The notes under the pieces: generated by a model
Seen by the model: only the letters and a program-made list of their open reading frames with translations
Told to the model about the DNA's origin: nothing
The model's database searches: none
Source of the DNA: a virus
Reading direction: 5' to 3' (one strand)
DNA: 42,360 bases
Virus record (IMG/VR): IMGVR_UViG_3300025789_000072
Coordinates: 1 to 42,360 of that record
Part shown: positions 15,742 to 21,853 of the stretch, piece after piece
Layout: every line of letters starts with the position of its first letter
How positions within the stretch are numbered: the stretch's first letter is position 1
Position numbers and translations under genes: made by a program

Positions 15742-16863
15742 ATGCCTAACACTACCGAAGAAAAAAGTAAGTCGCAGAAAATAAGGGAGTATCTAAAGGC
15801 TAATCCTAAAGAAATGCCTAAAGATGTTGCCCCTAAATTCGACACTAGCATTAAGTATGTGGAGAAGATGCGAAGGGAAGTTATCGGTAAGTTAGAAGAA
15901 AAACACGTTGCGCTTGCAGAGGAATGTACAAATAGCGGCGTTCCATTTGATAGCGTTAAGCACGGGTGGTATAAAGGGGAGCATTTTAGCTTATTCTTCA
16001 ACAAACAAGTAACGTGGGAGGATTTAAAGGAAGAAATAATAAAAGAAGTAAAACAGTACGCTCCTAAATATCCTAACATCTTATATCCTAAATATGAAGA
16101 TGCACACCTATTAGTTATAGACCCTGCCGACATCCACATAAATAAATTATGTAGTGCATTTGAGACGGGAGACGAATACAATATTGAGATAGCGGTAAGC
16201 AGGGTAAAGGAGGGAATAATGTCGCTACTAAACAAAGTACGTTTCTATAATGTAGACAAAGTGCTTTTAATTATTGGTAACGATATTCTACACACGGATA
16301 ACCCACAAAGCACTACCACAGCAGGAACACGACAAGATACCCAAGTAATGTGGTATGATGCCTTTATGATAGCTAAGAAGTTAATTATTTGGGTAATAGA
16401 AACGCTTTCAACTATCGCACCCACACAAGTAGATTATAACCCGTCTAACCATGATTATATGACTGGTTTTTTATTGGCTCAAACTTTAGAAGCGTGGTTT
16501 TCAAAATGCGAACATATTACATTTAATGTCGGGATGGCACATAGGAAATATTTTGTTTATGGTGAAAACCTTATAGGCAGCACTCACGGGGATGGCGCAA
16601 AGGAAACTGATTTAGCTTTATTAATGGCACATGAAGCTGGCGAAAATTGGTATAAATGCAAACACCGTTACTACTATACGCATCATATTCACCACAAGAA
16701 AAGTAAGGATTATATGAGTGTTACTGTTGAAAGTATGCGAAGCCCTAGCGGTGCGGATAGTTGGCACTCTCGTAATGCTTTTCAATATACACCCAAAGCA
16801 ATAGATTGTTTTTTACACCATCCAACACAAGGACAAATAGGGCGATTCACGCATTTATTTTAA
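15742..16863 (+). CDS. Calcineurin-like metallophosphoesterase with HTH-like N terminus
   Basis: A 373-aa protein carrying all five metal motifs of the calcineurin-like phosphoesterase fold: D130-x-H132 (PADIHINK), G179-N-D181, N236-H-D238, H282-G-D284 and the HHIHH run at 314-318. The N-terminal 60 residues (KIREYLKANPKEMPKDVAPKFDTSIKYVEKMRREV) look like a helix-turn-helix. Such domains bind two metal ions and cut phosphoesters; a nuclease or phosphatase acting on DNA is plausible. It stands after the lysis genes, outside the replication region. Confidence 0.8.
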   Translation: MPNTTEEKSKSQKIREYLKANPKEMPKDVAPKFDTSIKYVEKMRREVIGKLEEKHVALAEECTNSGVPFDSVKHGWYKGEHFSLFFNKQVTWEDLKEEIIKEVKQYAPKYPNILYPKYEDAHLLVIDPADIHINKLCSAFETGDEYNIEIAVSRVKEGIMSLLNKVRFYNVDKVLLIIGNDILHTDNPQSTTTAGTRQDTQVMWYDAFMIAKKLIIWVIETLSTIAPTQVDYNPSNHDYMTGFLLAQTLEAWFSKCEHITFNVGMAHRKYFVYGENLIGSTHGDGAKETDLALLMAHEAGENWYKCKHRYYYTHHIHHKKSKDYMSVTVESMRSPSGADSWHSRNAFQYTPKAIDCFLHHPTQGQIGRFTHLF

Positions 16864-16887
16864 TATTTTTTTAGTATCTTTATAGCT

Positions 16888-17001
16888 ATGGCATACGTAT
16901 ATAGACATATAAGACTAGATTAACTTGGAAGCATATTTAATAGATAAACATTCAGCAACCGTAAGTCACGAAGATTATTTTTTTGATTTAACTAAATTGT
17001 G
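16888..17001 (+). pseudogene. Remnant of a GIY-YIG-type gene start plus short frame
   Basis: ATG at 16888 opens MAYVYRHIRLD, an N terminus I know from phage GIY-YIG endonucleases, but the frame stops at once (TAA 16921-16923), before the GIY-YIG core. One base out of frame another stretch reads NLEAYLIDKHSATVSHEDYF and stops at TGA 16999-17001. A TATCTTTA box (16876-16883) lies just upstream. The simplest reading is a decayed or internally deleted gene. Confidence 0.4.
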
Positions 17002-17005
17002 AATT

Positions 17006-17209
17006 ATGACCGAAACACAAACGGTAAGAATAGAACTACTAGCAGACGGCATTTATAAAGTCTTTGTAAAAAGCAATAACAAGCCAATAGGCATATTTAT
17101 AAGCGACTTAGGCACTTACTACTATGAGCCTATTGATACTAAAGGACTATGGTCTGATTATGCATTGATTGAAATTGGTACATTATTAAAGAAAGTTAAT
17201 GAATTATGA
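17006..17209 (+). CDS. Small hypothetical protein
   Basis: A 67-aa soluble protein, beginning MTETQTVRIELLADGIYKVF, with a beta-strand-rich pattern (IGIFISDLGTYYYEPIDTKG) and a helical C terminus. Its stop overlaps the next start by ATGA, which supports translation. Function unknown. Confidence 0.65.
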   Translation: MTETQTVRIELLADGIYKVFVKSNNKPIGIFISDLGTYYYEPIDTKGLWSDYALIEIGTLLKKVNEL

Positions 17210-17388
17210 CAAAATCCCAACAAATACTACAAGCAAGGGGAATTGAAGAAACTCCCGAGATAATAGAACTAATGAAGTATTGCCTTAACGTTGGCTATTC
17301 TACCTCTGTAATGGGCATCTCTACCACCACACTAGAGGACTTGCAGCGTGATTGGTTTAGCGAAGAAAAGAAGAAAGTTAGTAACTGA
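17206..17388 (+). CDS. Small protein, paralogue of the next gene (copy 1)
   Basis: A 60-aa protein (MTKSQQILQARGIEETPEII). Its core, ELMKYCLNVGYSTSVMG..TLEDLQRDWFSEEKKK, aligns with the next gene's ELMKECIEVGYDTGVKM..SLLKQWFEDDNKK. The pair are therefore tandem duplicates. Helical, no motif for function. ATGA-coupled to the gene before. Confidence 0.7.
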   Translation: MTKSQQILQARGIEETPEIIELMKYCLNVGYSTSVMGISTTTLEDLQRDWFSEEKKKVSN

Positions 17389-17401
17389 AACAAATACAAC
17401 T

Positions 17402-17611
17402 ATGACTAAAGCAGAAAAGCGATTAAAAAAGATAGGTTATAATCCTACGTTTATGCTTCTTGAATTAATGAAGGAGTGTATAGAAGTAGGTTATGATACT
17501 GGTGTTAAAATGTCGGCAATTTCAAAAGATAGTTTATTAAAGCAGTGGTTTGAGGATGACAATAAAAAGATAGCTAAAGAACGTGCAGAGAATTATATGA
17601 AGTTGCCGTAA
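17402..17611 (+). CDS. Small protein, paralogue of the previous gene (copy 2)
   Basis: A 69-aa protein beginning MTKAEKRLKKIGYNPTFMLL. The ATG at 17402, 13 nt after the previous stop, is preferred to an in-frame upstream GTG because it aligns with the start of copy 1 (both begin MTK). The C-terminal tail is longer and basic. Function unknown. Confidence 0.7.
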   Translation: MTKAEKRLKKIGYNPTFMLLELMKECIEVGYDTGVKMSAISKDSLLKQWFEDDNKKIAKERAENYMKLP

Positions 17612-17625
17612 TATCACCCAATAAT

Positions 17626-17701
17626 AGTAATTTTGATAATGTATTAACAAAATTACTATCAAAATTGATAATTAAATGGTTACTATTCGGAAAATATCCG
17701 A
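17626..17701. promoter_or_regulatory. Cluster of inverted repeats, operator-like
   Basis: In the gene-free stretch 17612-17914, TAGTAATTTTG is repeated inverted as CAAAATTACTA after 12 nt, followed at once by TATCAA-AA-TTGATA, and by TCGGA-AAATA-TCCGA (17687-17701). The half-site TTGATA/TATCAA occurs three times. Such spacing suits a dimeric repressor, or alternative RNA hairpins at the transcript end. Confidence 0.4.
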
Positions 17702-17752
17702 GATGCTTATTAAAATATGGCAAGTAAAATGAGCAGAATAGTCGACATAAAA

Positions 17753-17782
17753 AAGCCCCTGTTAAAAAACAGAGGACTTTTT
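17753..17782 (+). terminator. Rho-independent terminator
   Basis: AAGCCCCTGTT (17753-17763) pairs with AACAGAGGACTT (17768-17779) with one C-A mismatch and one bulged A, followed by T at 17778-17782. It would end the 15742-17611 transcript. Confidence 0.65.
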
Positions 17783-17881
17783 GCGGCTTGATAAGACCAA
17801 ACGGGTAAAACCAAGTCGGCTTAAATAAAAGACTTGACCAGTAAGCTGTTCTAATGGTAAGCTGCCAAGTACTGTTGGGGC
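17783..17881 (+). other. Gene-free stretch with alternative RNA helices
   Basis: Between the terminator and the nuclease promoter lies a stretch that can form competing helices: CGGCTTG (17784-17790) with CAAGTCG (17812-17818); CAAGTC (17812-17817) with GACTTG (17831-17836); ACTTG (17832-17836) with CAAGT (17866-17870). The octamer GTAAGCTG occurs twice (17841-17848 and 17857-17864). No gene is visible. Could be an untranslated RNA or a leader; no known family fits. Confidence 0.3.
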
Positions 17882-17901
17882 AAATATAATCATTTATAAA
17901 C

Positions 17902-17909
17902 TATCTTTG
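17902..17909 (+). promoter_or_regulatory. Putative promoter -7 box for the secreted nuclease
   Basis: TATCTTTG matches the Bacteroidota TAnnTTTG box exactly and ends 5 nt before the ATG at 17915, so the transcript would start about at the start codon (leaderless). The upstream TTG (17875-17877) is 24 nt away, wider than ideal. Confidence 0.55.
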
Positions 17910-17914
17910 TAAAT

Positions 17915-18619
17915 ATGAAACAAACATTATTATTTTTCAGTTGGTTAGTGATTGTAGTCAACTCGTGGGGGCAGCATACGATACAACTTAACCATAAGTA
18001 CTATACGGTGCAATTTGATACGGTGTTTTGTCAAGGGATACTAAACCACTACACTCAAACGATTACGCACCATAATAGCCCAAAATTAAAGCGTGAAGGT
18101 AGTTTATTAACCGAGTTCCATAAAGACCCGTTAATACCATCTAAATGGCAAACGGTAAGCAAGTCAGACTATGCTAATTACAATAAGCAATACAAGGGAG
18201 ATAAGCATAATACTGTTGACATCGGTCATATAATCCCGTACCAATCAATGTCTTTCGATAGTATAGCAGCAGAGGAAACTATGATGTTTTCTACTAATAC
18301 AGCCTTTCAAATATCGTGGTTCAATGAGCAACAATGGAAAAATATAGAAGCAATAGTATTTGATAGTATTGGCAGTAAATATGATTGTGAAGTTTACACG
18401 GGTGTATTAATCAGCACTTCGCACCCACATAAGTACAACCAAGTTTATATAGCGGATTATTATTTTAAAGTAGTCAAATTCGACCACTTTACTTTGGCGT
18501 GGTTAGGGTTAAATAGTCCTACCAATACAAGCACTAAGCCAAGTGATGCGGCTATACCTATTGATAAACTAAAAGCTATTATATTACAGTATTATCCTAG
18601 TTTACAACTGCCTTTTTAA
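17915..18619 (+). CDS. Secreted DNA/RNA non-specific endonuclease (NUC family)
   Basis: A 234-aa protein with a Q-rule signal peptide (MKQTLLFFSWLVIVVNSWG then Gln20) and the NUC/beta-beta-alpha-metal core: catalytic His105 in DIGHIIPYQ (family DRGH), Asn128 and Gln132 (STNTAFQ), FN at 136-137 and Trp141/Glu145, the metal-binding helix. It hydrolyses DNA and RNA with Mg2+. Export to the periplasm or medium would keep it off phage and host DNA inside the cell. Its 3' end overlaps the convergent gene by 23 nt. Confidence 0.85.
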   Translation: MKQTLLFFSWLVIVVNSWGQHTIQLNHKYYTVQFDTVFCQGILNHYTQTITHHNSPKLKREGSLLTEFHKDPLIPSKWQTVSKSDYANYNKQYKGDKHNTVDIGHIIPYQSMSFDSIAAEETMMFSTNTAFQISWFNEQQWKNIEAIVFDSIGSKYDCEVYTGVLISTSHPHKYNQVYIADYYFKVVKFDHFTLAWLGLNSPTNTSTKPSDAAIPIDKLKAIILQYYPSLQLPF

Positions 18620-18812
18620 CACTCTTAAACTGAAAGCAAGCTGCATCAGTTACCTTTATTTTCAATAACCCGTTATCGGTACGATTGCTTTTTCTTACGC
18701 CGCAATATTGAATAACTTTACTATTACATTGCCAACGTTGTCTATGTTCACAATGTCTGCAAGTGTCTGTTATCAATTTTTCATCTACTTCAAATAAGTT
18801 TTGTTGTGTCAT
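18597..18812 (-). CDS. Cys-rich small protein, possible zinc binder
   Basis: A 71-aa protein at the 3' end of the leftward early operon. Five Cys and two His are arranged as DTCRHCEHRQRWQC, then YCG and AC near the C terminus, a pattern I associate with small zinc-ribbon-like proteins of Bacteroidota phages. The RKSNRTDNGLLKIK segment is basic and could touch nucleic acid. Function unknown. Confidence 0.7.
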   Translation of the reverse strand: MTQQNLFEVDEKLITDTCRHCEHRQRWQCNSKVIQYCGVRKSNRTDNGLLKIKVTDAACFQFKSVKKAVVN

Positions 18813-18849
18813 AATCTTATCAGTTTAGTTTAATAATTCAAGTAAAAAG

Positions 18850-19041
18850 CTATTCATCTCGTTTGTTTCTTTGAATTATTCTTTCTAATCTTTTTATTTC
18901 TTGTTTTGTGCAGTCAAGTATATTATCATCAGTACAATTCAAAAGTCGTTTTTTATACCTTTTAAGTTTGAGTTCTAATTCAAAGTCATCGTATCTTAAT
19001 TGATGACCCATTAAAATTGAAATTTGTTGTTGTGGTGTCAT
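18850..19041 (-). CDS. Small helical protein
   Basis: A 63-aa protein beginning MTPQQQISILMGHQLRYDDF. This start (ATG 19041-19039) is chosen because it overlaps the upstream gene's stop as ATGA; an ATG four codons earlier is also possible. It is highly charged (Lys/Arg/Glu), with a helical tail ERIIQRNKRDE. Function unknown. Confidence 0.65.
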   Translation of the reverse strand: MTPQQQISILMGHQLRYDDFELELKLKRYKKRLLNCTDDNILDCTKQEIKRLERIIQRNKRDE

Positions 19042-19280
19042 AATGTGTAACATTTATAATATGATTTAAAGTGAATATATATTTTTGTCCTTCTATTCTT
19101 TCGCCAATGCCTACCCTTTACTACTCGTTTGAGGCGTGTAACAGCATTATTATTAACCGTTAATGCAAATCTAACATACTTCATCTTTTTACCAAATAGA
19201 CGATATTCTCCATATTGGGGAATGCCGTTATGTTTGCAATATCTTATCCATACCCATTTGCCATTTCTTACTTTCCCCAT
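19038..19280 (-). CDS. Small basic protein
   Basis: An 80-aa, strongly basic, aromatic-rich protein (MGKVRNGKWVWIRYCKHNG; VVKGRHWRKNRRTKIYIHFK). The composition suggests nucleic-acid or membrane contact, but no family is recognised. It overlaps the genes on both sides (13 nt upstream, ATGA downstream), as in a compact early operon. Confidence 0.6.
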   Translation of the reverse strand: MGKVRNGKWVWIRYCKHNGIPQYGEYRLFGKKMKYVRFALTVNNNAVTRLKRVVKGRHWRKNRRTKIYIHFKSYYKCYTL

Positions 19281-19663
19281 TTTACTTCAATTTCTTTGTT
19301 AGTGAATAATCTGATTAATTGCTGGAGTTGGTGGAGGTATTGGAAAGTACAAACTAATTGAAATTGCTCGTGTGAATATTCGTAAGTATAAATGTATAAT
19401 AAACCATCATCTTCAAAAATAGCAACTAAATCAGTATCTCTGTCAATATTGTAATAACCATCTAAAAAACCGTATCTAGTACCTCTATTTTCATTTTTAA
19501 AAATGCTTTCAATCTTCTCCATAACCTCGGGCGTAATAGGGATAGGAGTAGGAAGTCTTTCGGGGTAATCAGAAATATACACTAAGTATTCGGCGGTTAC
19601 TTTAAATCTTTCACCACAAAGTCTATTCACCCAATCCCCTACCATTAAATTTAAGTTGCTCAT
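19268..19663 (-). CDS. Bacteroidota phage protein with YLHQLQ motif
   Basis: A 131-aa protein with MVGDWVNRLCGERFKVTAEYLVYI at the N terminus (a small beta-barrel-like fold), PTPIPITPEVMEKI in the middle, and QYLHQLQQLIRLFTNKEIEV at the C terminus. The IPLT...YVHQLQ combination recurs in unnamed Bacteroidota phage proteins (from memory). Its first six residues MSNLNL and 16 nt of DNA around its start (19649-19664) are identical to the next gene's start. Confidence 0.7.
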   Translation of the reverse strand: MSNLNLMVGDWVNRLCGERFKVTAEYLVYISDYPERLPTPIPITPEVMEKIESIFKNENRGTRYGFLDGYYNIDRDTDLVAIFEDDGLLYIYTYEYSHEQFQLVCTFQYLHQLQQLIRLFTNKEIEVKWGK

Positions 19664-19995
19664 ATATTTTCAGTTTTAATGATATTGCCAAGTTTTATTA
19701 TAAATACATCTACTTGCCAATTATCCGACCATTCGGGACGTGCAGAACCTATATCAATACCTTTACACTCTACTATCATTTTACGGGCGTTTTTAGCATA
19801 TCCATGAGTGAAGGTGATAGTGTTAAATTCTTTGAATAATACAAAGTGTGGCTCAAATTCGCCATCTTCTGATTCGTGTGGTACTATTAATCTAGTTTCC
19901 CAATAATCCTTAACCTCCCTATACTCTTCTTTCTTTTCGCCCGATAATATCATATCGAACCATTTACCTTTAAGAGTAAGATTTAAGTTGCTCAT
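19660..19995 (-). CDS. ASCH-domain protein
   Basis: A 111-aa protein with LTLKGKWFDMILSGEKKEEYREVKDYWETR, the ASCH/PUA-like N-terminal signature (a hydrophobic strand, then a W-x-x-x-I-x-x-G-x-K-x-x-E/Y-R helix). ASCH domains bind RNA or modified nucleic acid in the beta-barrel cleft, and some phage members are nucleases. Here it may recognise RNA or modified bases. ATGA overlap with the next gene downstream. Confidence 0.75.
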   Translation of the reverse strand: MSNLNLTLKGKWFDMILSGEKKEEYREVKDYWETRLIVPHESEDGEFEPHFVLFKEFNTITFTHGYAKNARKMIVECKGIDIGSARPEWSDNWQVDVFIIKLGNIIKTENI

Positions 19996-19996
19996 A

Positions 19997-20275
19997 CTAT
20001 TTCTTTTTAAGTGTTATTGGTTGTGAAGAATATTCTTCCAAATCGTGTTGTTGGCAAGTTGTAGATGTAGTATTTTCTAAAGAACGCTGATAGCTTTTAC
20101 TCCAAGCATCCTCCAATATCGGTGTGAGAGGGTAGGACTTATCCCTAATAGACTTTAATACCAAGTGTGCATCATAAATACCGCTTTTTGTACGTTCTAT
20201 TTCATTCTCCAACCATTCCCTATCAACTACTATCAAGTTTTCGGGAAGTTGGTTGTGTGTGTTAGGTGTGTTCAT
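19997..20275 (-). CDS. Hypothetical early protein
   Basis: A 92-aa protein, Ser/Thr-rich C terminus, containing LIVVDREWLENEIERTKSG, a short strand-helix motif seen in other early genes of Bacteroidota phages. No catalytic motif. It ends 1 nt before the ASCH gene begins. Function unknown. Confidence 0.65.
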   Translation of the reverse strand: MNTPNTHNQLPENLIVVDREWLENEIERTKSGIYDAHLVLKSIRDKSYPLTPILEDAWSKSYQRSLENTTSTTCQQHDLEEYSSQPITLKKK

Positions 20276-20282
20276 AATGTAC

Positions 20283-20384
20283 TTATTTAGGTATGTGAAT
20301 AATGATAAAATAAATTTCTAATATACCAATAAAGGCAATAAATAATAAGAATAATAACTTTATAATACTAAAAACTTGCCTCAT
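20283..20384 (-). CDS. 33-residue membrane peptide
   Basis: ATG at 20384-20382, preceded on its strand by GAAGAGAA, opens a 33-aa peptide (MRQVFSIIKLLFLLFIAFIG) that is almost entirely one membrane segment. It stops 7 nt before the next gene. Spacing and the purine-rich upstream favour a real gene. The rest of 20276-20432 holds only a small hairpin (CCC/GGG near 20413-20425). Confidence 0.5.
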   Translation of the reverse strand: MRQVFSIIKLLFLLFIAFIGILEIYFIIIHIPK

Positions 20385-20432
20385 TTCTCTTCAATTTTAT
20401 TGTTACACGGATACCCCAAGTTGGGTGTTTAC

Positions 20433-20666
20433 CTAATTCCATTTAAAAGGATTTTTTATATCAACTTCTTTCAAAACACCAACAAAGCCAAACATTAAAA
20501 TGCCTATAATTAAAATAAGGATTAAAGCTATGTAGCTTAGTGGGTTATAAGGGTTAATGCGATGTGCTTCAAAATATCCACGCCCTAATCTTTTTAATCC
20601 CTTTTTGTGTCTTTCTTCGTTAGATACTATCTGAATAATATGTAAACTAATTAATATCTTTCTCAT
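20433..20666 (-). CDS. Single-pass membrane protein
   Basis: A 77-aa protein with a basic N-terminal half (SNEERHKKGLKRLGRGYFEAH) and one strong transmembrane segment (about 44-65, LSYIALILILIIGILMFGFVGV), then a short Lys-rich tail. It may alter the host inner membrane early in infection. It overlaps the next gene by one base. Confidence 0.6.
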   Translation of the reverse strand: MRKILISLHIIQIVSNEERHKKGLKRLGRGYFEAHRINPYNPLSYIALILILIIGILMFGFVGVLKEVDIKNPFKWN

Positions 20667-21142
20667 TAGTATTCTGCTTTAATTGTTTCCCATAAATAAT
20701 TTTCTCCATCGTGTTCTACTGTGATAGTATGTGGGTAGATAGGGAGAGTGAGTGAGGAGATAAAGTTACTAAAATCAATATGCCTATCATCAAAACCCAT
20801 TCTATAAATTTCATTAACTTGCTCCCTTGTCAAATGAAACTCACCACCTACTGATTTGCGACCAGCTAGGAAACCTTCAATATTAGCTTCTCTTATACGT
20901 TGATAAAAACTACCATCACCTCTAACATAAGGATACTTTTCCTCTGCCAATTCCTCATCAGTCTTTGGCTTGCGGATAAGGGTGGAGGGGAGTTTAAGCA
21001 ATCCATAATTAACAATATCATTTATATCTGTTGACGCAATTATACTCCTCCCATTATCATCGTGCATACTAGAATATAATCTAATATCATCTTGATGTGT
21101 TCTCATACTCCCATCCTTCACACTAAATATATTTGTTTGCAT
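20666..21142 (-). CDS. Hypothetical early protein
   Basis: A 158-aa soluble acidic protein beginning MQTNIFSVKDGSMRTHQDD. It contains EELAEEKYPYVRGDGSFYQRIREANIEGFLAGRKS, a helical region of a kind common in Bacteroidota phages, and FDDRHIDFSNFISSLTLPIYP. It starts 1 nt after the Ala-rich gene's stop. Function unknown. Confidence 0.65.
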   Translation of the reverse strand: MQTNIFSVKDGSMRTHQDDIRLYSSMHDDNGRSIIASTDINDIVNYGLLKLPSTLIRKPKTDEELAEEKYPYVRGDGSFYQRIREANIEGFLAGRKSVGGEFHLTREQVNEIYRMGFDDRHIDFSNFISSLTLPIYPHTITVEHDGENYLWETIKAEY

Positions 21143-21143
21143 T

Positions 21144-21719
21144 TTATTGTTGTTTTAAATTGTTTTCTTCAATAAAGTTCATTAATAATTCTTCTAACTC
21201 TTTTATGTATTTTGGATTAGTATCAGCCTCAGCAGCCGCAGCATTCCCAGCAGTCCTAGCAGCCTCAGCAGCCTCAGCAGCCGCAGCATTCCCAGCAGTC
21301 CTAGCAGCCTCAGCAGCCTCAGCAGCCCAAGCAGCAGCCCAAGCAGCATTCCAAGCAGCAGCCCAAGCAGCATTCCAAGCAGCAGCCCTAGCCTCCTCTA
21401 ACTCCTCTATACCTATCTCACCTGCTATGTACAACCTAGCAGCCTCAATTGATTTACGAGGCCTGTTGTCTTCAGGGTACTCCTCTTCAAAGATAGGAAG
21501 AACAACTTCTGCTATTTTAATAGCAAAATGTTGATTCTGACTATCTGTAAAAACTCTATGGCAAAAGAACCAGTACTTATCTTCAAGAGGAATATTGCTT
21601 TGCAATATATCCTTGTAGCTAACTACTTCTCTTTCTTTTGGAAAGAGACTTTCTACTTTACTTTTCTTATAGCATCCTGTATTTTCTAACAGAAAATCTA
21701 AATTGTATTCTGTTTGCAT
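21144..21719 (-). CDS. Ala-rich repeat protein, immunity-protein-like
   Basis: A 191-aa protein with an ordinary N-terminal domain (about 1-105) and a Trp/Ala-rich repeat region (about 108-165) built of AAW-NAAW units and a 15-residue EAAEAARTAG unit present twice, then a helical tail (YIKELEELLMNFIEE). KIAEVVLPIFEEEYPEDNRPRKSIEAARLYIAGE followed by Ala repeats resembles the family annotated as 'putative immunity protein'. Repeat number is probably variable. Function is unproven. Confidence 0.65.
   Translation of the reverse strand: MQTEYNLDFLLENTGCYKKSKVESLFPKEREVVSYKDILQSNIPLEDKYWFFCHRVFTDSQNQHFAIKIAEVVLPIFEEEYPEDNRPRKSIEAARLYIAGEIGIEELEEARAAAWNAAWAAAWNAAWAAAWAAEAAEAARTAGNAAAAEAAEAARTAGNAAAAEADTNPKYIKELEELLMNFIEENNLKQQ
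21224..21313. repeat. Two exact 45-bp tandem repeats inside the Ala-rich gene
   Basis: Positions 21224-21268 and 21269-21313 carry the same 45-bp unit, starting CAGCCTCAGCAGCCGCAGC. Length is a multiple of three, so gain or loss keeps the reading frame. Adjacent bases 21314-21390 contain further Ala/Trp codon repeats. Confidence 0.85.
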
Positions 21720-21850
21720 ATTGCGTAAATTTTATCTGGTGAAAGATTGTATGATTGTAAGAGAGTCTGAAAGCTAAGAAAAGGGTTGCTTATATAAGAC
21801 ATAAGTGGGTGCTTATAGTCTCTGTATCCTGTATAACTTACATCTTCCAT
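21698..21850 (-). CDS. Small hypothetical protein
   Basis: A 50-aa gene (MEDVSYTGYRDYKHPLMSYI...) whose end overlaps the start of the Ala-rich gene by 22 nt in another frame. Tyr/Ser-rich, no motif. The upstream gene stops 3 nt before its start, so it fills an otherwise empty gap of about 130 nt. Confidence 0.5.
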   Translation of the reverse strand: MEDVSYTGYRDYKHPLMSYISNPFLSFQTLLQSYNLSPDKIYAICKQNTI

Positions 21851-21853
21851 AGA

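Noticed and set aside
18597-18640. Possible bidirectional terminator at the convergent gene ends
   Set aside because: The 3' ends overlap but no stem longer than four pairs was found; only short T and A runs are present.
21133-21534. Plus-strand Ala-rich frame of 133 codons opposite the repeat protein
   Set aside because: It is an antisense by-product of the GCA/GCC/TGC repeats; the minus-strand frame has an N-terminal domain and fits the operon.
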